Origin: Alviniconcha marisindica
Lineage: Eukaryota; Mollusca; Gastropoda; Provannidae
Assembly: GCA_018857735.1 (NCBI GenBank)
Contig: JABMCL010003271.1
Span: 596,001 to 660,000, forward strand
Length of the DNA stretch: 64,000 nt
Direction of reading: 5' to 3'
Every line of letters begins with the position of its first letter. Position 1 is the stretch's first letter. The translations under genes and the position numbers were made by a program. The notes under the pieces were generated by a model that saw nothing but the letters and a program-made list of their open reading frames with translations, made no database searches and had not been told where the DNA came from. Shown here in pieces: positions 42,000 to 53,400 of the stretch.

Positions 42000-42289
42000 A
42001 GAACAAGGAGCCTATACTTGCTAGTCTGTGGCAAGATCACAGCAGAACTGCTTGTGTGGGCTACTGCTACAAAGACTGGTTAGAACAAGAGTGTGTGTGT
42101 GTGGGCTAATACTACTACAAGTACAAGGACGCACTAGAACAGTTCAAATATGTATGTGTGAACAGAACAGCTCAGATACATGTGTGGACTACTGAGCTAC
42201 AAAGACAGATTAGAACAGTGCATGTGTGGACTGCTGCTACAAGGACACACTAGAATGGTGCATGTGTCAGTTGCTGCTGCAAAGTGTGT

Positions 42290-42326
<37 letters not shown>

Positions 42327-42386
42327 GACTGCTGCTACAAGGACACACTAGAAAGTAGAATGGTGCATGTGTCAGCTGCTGCTGCA

Positions 42387-42432
<46 letters not shown>

Positions 42433-42510
42433 GTGTGTATGTGCGTGTGTGCGTGTGTGTGTGTGGACTGCTGCTACAAGGACACTCTAGAATGGTGCAT
42501 GTGTACATGG
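42000..42510. repeat. Degenerate minisatellite with embedded (TG)n
   Basis: Units such as GGACTGCTGCTACAAGGACA then CACTAGAATGGTGCATGTGT recur. Between units lie TG tracts at about 42285-42323 and 42389-42464 that have expanded within the array. Confidence 0.85.
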
Positions 42511-43071
42511 AGCAAGAAAAAATGTTTGGAGTAAAATACTGTACCAGGATGTGAAATGATAAATTAGGCTATGGGAAAACTTGAATGCATAAATGTGTCC
42601 TTACTTTGCCCAAGTCGTAGTTTCCTTTTAAATTTCTGTATGCTTCCATATAAAATTCTGATATAACAGGAAATCCATTGGGTTTTGTAGTTTGCTCAGT
42701 GCTGTCACTGTATTGCCTCATGTCAGGTTTGCTTTCACTTGTATATTTTCCCCAGTGTCTTATTTTACAAGCTGTATGTTTTTTAAGATACGTGATTTGT
42801 GTTGAGTTTGTGTGTTAGAGCCTCAAGCTTTCCAGTCAATGTACTTGTGTCACTGACATTGACAGTTTCATGACATAATTTTATGGCAAACTTTAAATGA
42901 TGATGAATAAACTGGCCTTTAAAGCTTGATCTATGGATGAGCCTTAAACACAGCCAGACTGAAAACCAATGATTAAAACCATCATTTGGTAATTCTAATG
43001 AATATAATTGAAACAGTTGGTCTGGTTGTAATTTGTAGCTGCATTTTTTGGGGTGCTCTTTTGTGAAACTG

Positions 43072-43124
43072 CCCTGATATAACCACACTGGTTGACTGGG
43101 CATAAAACACCAACTTACTTACTT
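43072..43124 (+). mobile_element. SINE 3'-end remnant (GATATAACCG family)
   Basis: CCCTGATATAACCACACTGG then TTGACTGGGCATAAAACACC and a CTTACTTACTT tail. The end is intact and the 5' part is unresolved. Confidence 0.6.
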
Positions 43125-43435
43125 GGTGAAATAGGAAACAGTGAGCGGTGAAACGCAGCTTTGAACAAAAAGTTGAAAATCATGAGTATTATAGTTACAC
43201 TGTACTTTTTACTCACAGATATTTCTGTTAAATTATGCTTTATTTATTTAGATTGTTTGTGAATCTGTTTCTTAAGATAAATAAATGACTCTCAGAACTT
43301 ACAGACTTTATTCCACAAAGTTGCAGAATTTACTCCTGATTTTTGTTGTTGTTGACAGAATTGTATGGATGTCAGATAGTTAAATAAGAATTGTGGTAGA
43401 TTTGACAGTGTTTGTCTTATTCTTTGTTTTTGCAG

Positions 43436-43564
43436 ATGGACTTTGTTTATTAGCTGAAGTGGCCCAAAAGACACCCAGGGGTCTCTAAACTGACCCAGCA
43501 GTCCCCCAATTCCAGTGCTGATATAACCGCAAATCACAGGGCAGCAGTTCCACTTCCCGCCACC
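43436..43564 (+). other. 5' UTR part of gene 2 exon 2
   Basis: This lies between the acceptor TTTTGCAG (43428-43435) and the start codon at 43565. It contains stops in all relevant frames and ends with a Kozak-perfect GCCACC. It is inferred to be untranslated. Confidence 0.7.
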
Positions 43565-45407
43565 ATGGATGATGATGTGTACGACATCCCTCCGACCCGG
43601 GCCAGTGCTGAGACTCCTCCTGCCGAGACTCCTCCTTTCTTGCCACCCAAATCAACCAACCGGTTATCCATCCGTGACAGAGAGGGCTTGTCAAGGACTC
43701 CTGCGGACAGAGAAGACTTATCAAAGGCTTCACCAGATTCTCGTCCTAAGCCTATGCCCAGGAAAACGGTTTGTCACAAGTCTTCCAGCCCCCATGAAAC
43801 TACAGTGTCATCAACAAGTTCTGTGGAAGAGTCACCCAAAAGTGCTCCCAGGCCTGCTCCACGTCCCCGACCTCGACAAAGCTCTCTCAGGAGTCCAGCT
43901 GGTCAGCAAGTGAAAGTGAATATGAATGAATCCCAAGTTGAAGAAAGTCTTCCTCCAAGTGCTGATGAAGTGGAGGAGATGGTGAATGAAATGGTTTGGA
44001 GAGAGTTGGCAAAGGAAGAACAAGAGGGGAAATGGAAGCAGCAACAACAGGATGCTTCTCCTTCAGGGCAGTTAAGCAGTGGTGGCACTGTTTCCAATGG
44101 CAATTGGCCTGCTCAGCAGTTTCCTGATTCTTTGGGCCAAGGTGCTGACAGAGGGGATAAGCTGCCTGAAGGGGTTTTGTCCACAGACGTTGATGAAATC
44201 ATGAAGGCCAAAGAGGAAAGTTACTATGAGAACAGTGATGTAATCAAGAGAGCACTTGCATCGAACAGGCCAGACACCCAGTCGGGTACATCGAGTCGGG
44301 GTGGTCAAGGCTATGATGATGGGTTTGACAGTGCCTTTGGGGGGTCAGACACCTATGAAGACACCGGAAAGGCCCAAAAACAGACAGAACAACCATTAGC
44401 GAGCTCAGACATTGAAGCCAGCTTTGATCCTTTTGTCACTTCTCATGCCAACAAGTCTGGCCTGCCTTCCCTGCCCCATCCAGGGATTTTGCAGCCCACA
44501 AAGGTTTGGGACCATTCTTCAGACTTGAATCCAGGCCAGAATGCCAGTGGTGCTGAGAATGAAGGTGACACAGTGAGCACTGTGCCTGAAGACCCTGGCA
44601 GTGAAGAGGCTAGTGGGCAGAGGGATTCTGACACATATGAAGCAGTTTGGTTCACACAACGGCTTAAACAGGACAAACCAGGGATGGTGAGGCCACAGTC
44701 GGACCTAATGGCATTCACACCAAAGCCACAGGCAGATGGAGGAGCTCCTCCTCCATGTGTGCCGGTGTATGGTGAGCCCAGTGGTGAGTACATTGGGCTG
44801 GATCCCACATACAACATCCCCCCACCTTCCCTACCACCTCCACCCCTCCCTGCACAGGCAGTGGTGAGGACTGGACCACCTGCTGTTCCTCCCCGCCCCC
44901 AGCATAAAACCCCTCCTAACCTCCCGGACACCTTCACTTTCCATCATTCCTCCCACGTCACTGAGTCTTCCACAGACGAGCGGTTTGCTGCAGAATCTCC
45001 TTCCTCTGTGTTTGAAGATCTGCCCACTCCAGGTTTTAGTGCACCTGTCCATAATGATGATCCATTCAAGTACTCTGGCTTTGATAGAGAGTGCCAGATG
45101 TTTAACCAGCCTCATTCCACAGATGCTGCTACCAACATCGCCGAAGAGGAGCCCAGCATCTACGAAATTGAGGACTTTGTGCTTGAGTGGCCGCAGAACA
45201 TGGGCAGTGGAGCTGAAAATGATAACCAGCACAGTGAGGCAGTTGGTGGAGCCCCAGTGGCACAGGACAGTTCGATCCGATTGAGCCAGGTGCCGCCTCC
45301 TCCCCCTCGTTCCAGGACCAATACTGGAGCAGGGACCCTGGATGCAAGGAGAGGAGCACCATCTCTGCAACCCAATCCCTACTCCTTTGCTCAAAATGAT
45401 GACAGTG
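43565..45407 (+). CDS. Gene 2 coding exon 2 (residues 1-614)
   Basis: An unusually long 1843-base coding exon, open throughout. The donor is GACAGTG followed by GTAAGC at 45408. Beyond it the frame soon degenerates into a TG-rich, low-complexity stretch and a stop near 45497, as expected for intron. It leaves in phase 1. Antisense open frames of 160-190 codons across this exon are shadows of its proline/serine-rich codons. Confidence 0.88.
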
Positions 45408-46613
45408 GTAAGCAAAATGTTTTGAGTACAGCTGATTCAGTTATTCACTGTTTGTGTGTGTGTTTTCATACCCACGTTTTTCTCTCTCCATTTTCTTGAA
45501 CATAGATGGTTGTGAGGGAGTTGGGATGGGTGGCAGTCAGAATATGCTTAAGAAGTATTTCTTGTTACTTTGATATATTTTTGACAATGGTAGTGAAGTT
45601 CAGGGGTTGGCATTGATCAAGTCAGTTAACTTAATTCCCACATGCACTGTAGGGCAAGTAGAAGAAAATAAAATAAAATCAGAGTTCAGGAGCTGTGTGA
45701 AAGTCGAGGTGGCTGTCCTGGGCTCTCCGTCCTAATGAGCCGTATAGTTTCTGTGGATGTAAAGCAACATTGAACCATGCACACACATTGGTCACAGTTT
45801 GTCCCTAATATGTCAACCAACATCCGAGGACATTAAGCTCCACACCATCATCATCATAGAAGAAAAATCAGTTTGCCTGGCAGCATATTCTGATTGCCCC
45901 CCCCCCCCATTTTTACTACACACACCCCTAAAATAGTAGAAGCAATTTAGTGACTATTCACATTCTGAAGGTAGGTAGGTAGGTAGGTAGTATTGCTTAA
46001 TGTCCTCAGATGTCAGTTGACATATTAGGGACAAGCTGTGACCAATGCCGAAGCATGGTTTGATATAGCTTTACGTCCTCGGAAACCAGAAGGCTCGTTA
46101 GGACGGACAGCCCAGGACAGCCACCTCGACTCTCACACAGCTCCTGAACTATGCACATTCTGAATCTGAGGAAGATGTACATACATACATGGAATAAAGT
46201 GGAAATGCTGGTGTTTTGAAAGGAACATAATAATAATATACTTAGTCATGTAGTTTCTCCTAATTCTGCAGGAACATTTAATTTAATTTTAATCTTGTAT
46301 TGAATTCCTCTGCATCATTTGTGTAGAATTATACTTGCATTATTATTAATATACACTTGACAAATCAACTCCATAACAAAATTATATCCATGTGGACACA
46401 CATTTTTGGAAAACAAGCTCACTACCAGTACCATGAAAAACTGTTTTAAAACATCACAAGAAAGGAGTTGCCTCCCTTGGCATTGTTGTTGATGTTGATC
46501 ACTTTTATGTGGTGCTATTCTTTGCTGTTGAGCAGACACTGCACTTTTGTCACATGTGATTTTAAATGAGTGACTGTAGCCTTTTTTTTTTTTTACAGCT
46601 GCTTTTGAATATA

Positions 46614-46669
<56 letters not shown>

Positions 46670-48136
46670 TGTACATCAATATGGTGTACTTATGTGCTGT
46701 TTGGTTGTTATGGCTGGTAACGATCTCCTCATGTTCTGTATACACCATACAACCAGTGGGTGTCAGTTTAAACAAAAGAAAGAATATTCCAGGGATTTAA
46801 AAAAAGAAAATCTTGCTTTTTTAATGGCAAAAAATAGTCACAGGTAATTAATGCATGCACACAGCCAAGCATGTGTGCATGCGTGCGTGCGCATGCACGA
46901 TCCCCCCCCCCCCCCCCCCCCACACACACACACATGTTTATTTGAAGAGCTTAGATACAAGGAAGTTTAGCCTTTTCTAGCTCAGATGTTTTTTTATTCT
47001 ACTTTATAAACAATCTTATTATTATTTTATGCACTGTCCCCCTGCCCCCAGCCCCCCCCCCCCCCCCCCCAAAAAAAAAATAGATAAAAAAAATAGAAAA
47101 AAACTTTTTTGTTTTTTGTTTGTTTTGAAATTGCAGTACATAATCATGTGATGATACTGTTCTATCTAACCTTTTATTTAAATTGAACTCTTTTATTCAG
47201 TTATATTATTTATTGTGTTTTTTGTTTTGTTTTTTGTTGTCCATAGTTATTGCTGAGTAATAATTGAAACTATGCATAAGTGTATACATGCATTTTTGTT
47301 GTTGGCAAATTTATTTAAACTTGAAAAGGTGGGGGTAGGGTAGGTGGGGGGCAGTTGAGCAGAGAGAGAGGGGGGGAGAGATCAAATGAATAACGTAAAT
47401 GTGAATATAAACAGAAACAAAAAGAAAGAAAATCTCGTAAAGCAGAACTGAATGAAACAAGGGCACAAACCAGTTTAAAACAAAACAAAAAACAACAACA
47501 ACAAAAAACAAACTCCCCCCCCCCCCCCAAAAAAAGAAGAAGAAGAAGTGAAATAAACAATAATTTGAGTATATAAGAATATATAAACGATCTAGCCTTC
47601 TCAGATTCAAATAAAAAATAAAACTGCTTGAGTGCTTGGTTGGAACTAGTGACAAGAATATGACTTGTAGTAAACATTTGTGATTGAAAGTACTGTCCTG
47701 TTGATTTGATTTTATAAGTTGTCAGCACTACTGGCACCTTTATCATGTGCTGTTTGCCATGTTTTGTGCTCTTTTCCACATTTTGATTGGTCATGGATAA
47801 TATATAATTTATGAATATAACTTTCATTTTTTTGGTGAACATTTTAACTGTTATTCTCTACTGTTTATCTCTGTTGAGTGAAAATGTTAGGATGTTTTGC
47901 AGTGTTATAGAAAAGGGTAGGGTTAATCACATGCTATATTTAGCTTACAGGAATTGGGTGTTTTTCTTTTCTTTCCTCTTAAAAAAAAAAGAAAAGCTGG
48001 CAGATGAAAACAAAAATAATGCTACCAAGAAATAATGACTAACATAATAAAATTTCATGCAAATTAACTGGAACTTAAAATAAAATAAAATAAAGTCTGT
48101 CACTTTTAATATTTCTTGAGTTGATGTATGTAATTG

Positions 48137-48210
<74 letters not shown>

Positions 48211-50165
48211 TATAACTATATAAAGTTGTTAAGATTTTGTTAAGGATGGGTGGGGGGGGGGGGGGGGGGGGGAGTGGGGGGGGGTGGGGTGGTTTATTTG
48301 TGCATTGGTTAATGTGATGACTGAATGACATGGTGTTGTCAATCATTCAGTGTTACTGTTAGTCTTGTTACATGACCCCAATCAGAATTGAGATCCTTTT
48401 TCAGCACAGTAGCACAGCATAACACTAACAGTTGTAAAATCAACTTTATAAATAGGTGAGATGGATTTCCCCAGTCTTCTCTTCCTGTTTCCTGTCTCTG
48501 ACCTCTTTTCATCCAACTGAAGTTTAAAGAGGGGTATATTTGCCAAGTGACAAATTTCACCATAACCGAGTAGAGTTACAAACTATACCAGTGGTAATAA
48601 GAATATATGGGCACTAGACTCATGGATTGTAAAGAGCTGGTTCTTTTATTTTGTCTTTCAGTCTTTGTATTGCCATACTTTTATATTATATATATATATA
48701 TCTACAAAGGTATCTTAGGTGGATATCTCTCCAGGGTATGACAATAAGGACTGCCCGGGGCAGGTAACTTACTCGGTCGGGCAGGTGAAGATCTCAGTGG
48801 CCTGCCCGACCGGGCAAGTCGTTATCATTGTTTTTATTGACAGTATCATATTTCAATTCAAGCACTAGATTTCGAGTCACTGTGACATTTTTTGTTTTGC
48901 GGTTTCACAATCACAACATCAGTTTCCTTTTACATCATCAGACCGACCGACTTCAGTGTCGTAGCATGTGATTGGCTTGCCAGTGCAGTTAAGCCAATCA
49001 GAAGCTAGCTCTCTTTACTCAGTTAGCTTTGGTGTGAGCTTTTTAAAAGGAACATCGGAGAAAAGGGGGGGGGGGGGCCGGCGGGTCATAGTTCAGGAAC
49101 TGTGTGAGAGTCGAGGTGGCCGTCTGGGCTGTTCGTCCTAACGAGCCTTCTGGTTTCCGTGGACGTAAAGCTATATTGAACCATGCTTCGGCATTGGTCT
49201 CAGCTTGTCCCTAATATGTCAACTGACATCTGAGGACATTAAGCAACACTACCTACCTAAAAAAAAAAAAAAAAAAAGGGGGGGGGGGATGAAAACAAAA
49301 ATAAGTTTGAAAAGCTAAAAGCTAACAGATCCCACTCAAAAGAGAGGAAGTTTGTTCCCAAGTGCAGACGAAAGAATTTGCTTGGGGTGTTTGCAATGAC
49401 TGACGACATGGGCCACAACTATGCCATTCACTAGTGGGAATTTTAAAGCAGTTTCTTCGTCTTCTCTTTCTTTTGGGGGAGGGATAGGGGGCAAGGGGAG
49501 AAGGGGGGTGTCAGATCCAAAGTGTAATCAATGAGCATTTTAAAAGATCTAATTGTGGCCGCTAAAATGTTCAAATTCACAATCATGTTCTGATCGGGAA
49601 TTTCCGTTCAGCAAGGGACACTACTCCCGACTCGCGATCTTGTTTTATCGTGGAAATAGGGGAAACATTGGACCTTAAAAACAAAACACTTTTTTTTTCA
49701 TTCTTAAATAACAGATAATGAAGGTAGGAATAAACTAGTATAAATCTGAATCCTTTATTAACACAGAAAATAAAGAAATATATCTGGTGCAGGTTTGGCA
49801 CAGTTCCACTGATCCAAGCTGATCTATGTTGGGTCATGTCTTGGGGCATGCATGGCAGTTTGGGTCATTAATATTAACAATATTTAAAATTCTGAAATTA
49901 GAACTGTTACAGTGTTAGAATGAAATGAACAGTAACTGCCTGTTGGCTTTCACAGAAGTCATGACAGAATAAGGCAGAGTTATGCTCAGTCACATTCTGT
50001 ACTGCAATGATTCATTGCTGATACCATTAGTACTGAGACAGGTACCACTGGCACTATAGAAAAAAGTTATTATAAGCTTGAATACTTAAAGAATTTTATC
50101 TCTTTCAAGCATGGGACCTGGCGAGTAACAATGTTACAAATTTATGTAACTTTGTGGGGAAGATG

Positions 50166-50199
<34 letters not shown>

Positions 50200-50400
50200 C
50201 TACTTAGAACTTTTATCACACTTTCTACCCTTCAAAATCCATTTGACAAACATATCACCTATTTTAATCAAAATGGTTGATTTTAAGAATCTGGCATGGG
50301 CAACTAATTTTGCCACTTGGGCAAGTAGAAAATTCATCTACTTGCCCTACAGGGCAAGTGGAAAAAAAAGTTATTGTCATACCCTGGTTAGAACTTAGAG

Positions 50401-50434
<34 letters not shown>

Positions 50435-53400
50435 CATCCCTCCTGAACAGACATGTTGTAAATCGTATGCTAACGGTGATAAACACAAATGTCAAACCAG
50501 TAGACTGTTTTGTGACAGGCTTGACATTGTAGAGCATGGTTGGACTGTGTGCGTGCATGTGTGTGTGTGTGTTAGTTTCTCTCTCTCTCCCATTTTGTTA
50601 TTGATTTCAACCTCATTGACCCCCCCCCACCCCCCCCCCTATCATTGGCAGGGGCTGCCACAAGTATCATTTTTGTCTCGACAAAAGTTTTGTCACGACA
50701 AACACGTGTTCAACAAAAGTATGCTTGTCGCGACAAAATTATGTTTGTTGCAACAAATATTTGTTGTGACAAAAGTTTTGTCATGACAAACATGTTTTGT
50801 CGGGACAAACACATTTTTTGTGACAAACATCATTTTGTTGCGACAAACAAGCATGTTTTTGTCATGACAAAAGACGTGTTTTGTCGCGACAAAAGTTTTG
50901 TCATGACAAAAATGATACTTGTGGCAGCTCCTGCCAGTAATACTACCCACCCACCCACCCCACCCCTGAAAGAGAGAGAGAGAAAGAGGGGGAAAAGGTA
51001 TACAAACTAAGGTTTCCTGTTGGTGGACCAACAAAACACAGCAGACACTAAAAGTGTCAGAGTCTTCAAAATGTTGAAGCTGGACAACTTTTTGCAAGAA
51101 GTCTTAATTTAAAAAATGAAAAAATGTCAGTGCTGAAAGAGTTTTTTTTTTTTTCTTTTTTTTTTTCAATCCCAAGCAGGATAGAGTTCACAGTGTATAC
51201 ATAAAGAACTGTCAGGGTTGAATAACAGTCACTTGATACTGCCTGTACCTTGGTTGTGACTGTGGGTGACACTAAGTGTCTTATCTCACAGTCACACCCC
51301 CAGGTCATGGTTATCTTTGCTTTGCTTTTCTTCTTCTTCTTCCTTCTCAGCCAGTGACTTAGTCACTCGGTTGCTCTCAGTCTCACTGTCTCAGTCACAC
51401 TCACAGACAGTCACTGTTGGACCTGGACATGGAAGTGTGGCTATGAAAATGAACACTACCTCGTTGCCTTGTTTTCAGCCTCTGTCTTGTTGATCTCCTA
51501 TGCACGGCTGGTTACAGCTGAAGTGTAGTGCTCAGTGGAACAGGAACTTGCGCCATCAACTGGCCGTCTTGAACATCGTCAAAATCATTTTGGGAAGATA
51601 CACGTCTGTGTTTGGTTTCGGATAGTCGGATGTCGGTGTCAGTGGCTTCTATACGATTGTAATACTTAGAGAGAACTGCTTTTTCTTCTTCTTTCTTTGT
51701 AGTTGTTTCATTGTGCAAGGTTTGTCGCACACGTTGCTGTCTCTGGACTAGTGGTGTTTTGGTCTTGCAAAGCTTCTGCTTCCGAGAGGCAGATTCTCGC
51801 ATCTTGAACAGTACTGTGCGAAGAGTTTTGTTTTGTTTTTAATTCTTGAACAGTGCTGTGCAGAAGGAATAAAAAATTTCATGAACAGTAATCTGAAGAA
51901 GAAAAAAACGAAAAAAACACGCACCCTCTTATCTTGAACGGGGCTGTGTAAAGAGGAATATCAGTTTTCGTAGGCAGTGTTGTGTTAAAAGGGTTGTGTT
52001 AAAAGGACTTTCTTTTTCCAGAACATACGTGGCTAACTTTTGTCTTGATTTTGTAACCTCTTGGTTATTGCTTTTAGTCAACAGTAACAGCTTTGATAGC
52101 ATCTAGTTATTTTACGACCCGGCATCAGGAAGTTTACGTAAGACAAGATACGCGCACGTGATTAGAATTATATGTCAGTAACCTGATATCGGGCTTGGAT
52201 TTAAAATAAAATAAAATATATATAAATTCCTGACTTTAGCAAGATAAAGAGATACGTAACAACAGTGAGGATGAGTAGTTGTATGTCAGTAACAACACTG
52301 ATAACAGACTTGGTATGCAGGGATTAACCCTTTACCTGCCAAAGAATTTGTGCAGCCCATGCAGTTTCTTCAAAAAAGAGTGTCACAGAGAAGTTCAGCC
52401 AACCATAGACATTCGTTTTCTTCACCACTGCCTCTCCGGAGTTTGCTTGAACAGTCAGAATTTGAGTAGGACGTCCCATGACGTCTTGCAGGCAGATAGA
52501 AAACACTTCGTCAAGGACATGATATGCTGTGATAAAGGCAGGGAAAGGGTTAATAAAGATACGTCTCGTTTTGTGTACAGTACAATACAATATGACTTCA
52601 TTGTTCCAATGGGAAAATTCATTAACGCTGTGGAAATTTCCGTGGTAGATCCCTGGAGTTTGAGCGTGGTTGAAAGAATTTAAAGGTGCTGTCGGCTGAC
52701 GCGTTCTATGATGTTCAGCTTTTGATCACGATCCCAGGTGGATCATACTTATTGTCCACCAGTTTTATGGTGATCTGACAATTTGATCATGCTGGATGGA
52801 TGGTTAAACATACAGTTTCCATTATCCTGTGGCTCTCCTGGTTTCTGGAACATGATCACATCACCAGGACCATATTTTGTTAAGGGTGGTCATCCAGCTT
52901 CAGTTCATTCAGGACACAGCATTTGTTCTTCTACCGATGTACTTTAAAAAACACACTATATGTATATGACAAAGTATATATATAAATAGTGATATATCTG
53001 AAGTGTATACTCGTGGAACAGAAAAGTGGTTTAAATGAATACGATATCAAAACCAAGACATTTCTCGGATGCATTGAATGAGTGGTTTGGAAGGGGAGAA
53101 TGCAGAATGCCACGAAAAGAAAGCTGTTCATCTCTGGAGTCCAGTCCGTCAGATTGTTCAGGTTAGTCACAGTCGTCGCCAGTCTCTGTTGTTGACGATG
53201 ATGATAAAAATGTTCAGGTTACTGTTAGTCACGGTCGTTGCCAGGCTCTGCTGTTGACGATGATGATAAAAATGTAGAGCTCCTGTTCAGGGTGGTCACA
53301 GTCGTCGCAAATCTCTGCTGCTGATGATGATGATAAACATGTAAAGCTCCTTCTGTCCAGGATAGTCACAGTCGTTGCCAGTCTCTGCTGTTGACGATGA

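Larger units (their letters stand above)
37337..43435 (+). other. Probable 5' intron of gene 2
   Basis: This 6-kb stretch has no exon I can support. It contains TA/CA microsatellites (38107-38190, 39060-39137, 41348-41407), TG-interrupted repeats at 42 kb and several SINE remnants. It ends in TTGTTTTTGCAG. Confidence 0.5.
48731..50387. mobile_element. Non-autonomous DNA transposon, 1657 bp, with 17-bp perfect TIRs
   Basis: The left end CCAGGGTATGACAATAA (48731-48747) is the exact reverse complement of the right end (50371-50387). Each end carries nearby hairpins built from a GGGCA(A/G)GT core: 12-bp arms at 48774-48785/48801-48812, and 10-bp arms at 50319-50328/50338-50347 overlapping a 9-bp-arm hairpin at 50340-50359. 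No transposase frame is found inside. A family A SINE is nested at 49087-49258. A clear target-site duplication is not seen. The superfamily is unknown. Confidence 0.8.

Noticed and set aside
44443..45415. Antisense open frames of 164 and 194 codons
   Set aside because: They lie opposite the proline/serine-rich coding exon of gene 2 and have no recognisable domain, so they are shadows of that exon.
47315..47842. Minus-strand Phe/Leu-rich frames of 114 and 175 codons
   Set aside because: They cross poly-A, poly-C and AAC low-complexity DNA, which gives hydrophobic-looking translations. There is no sign of a real membrane protein.
50277..51097. Frames rich in CHDK/FVATK repeats on both strands
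   Set aside because: They are translations of the TTGTCNNGACAA palindrome array. The symmetry of the DNA explains both strands.
52279..52683. 134-codon plus-strand and 88-codon minus-strand frames
   Set aside because: Both run across the piggyBac-like MITE and its flanks. Neither resembles a transposase, and the element ends explain the sequence.
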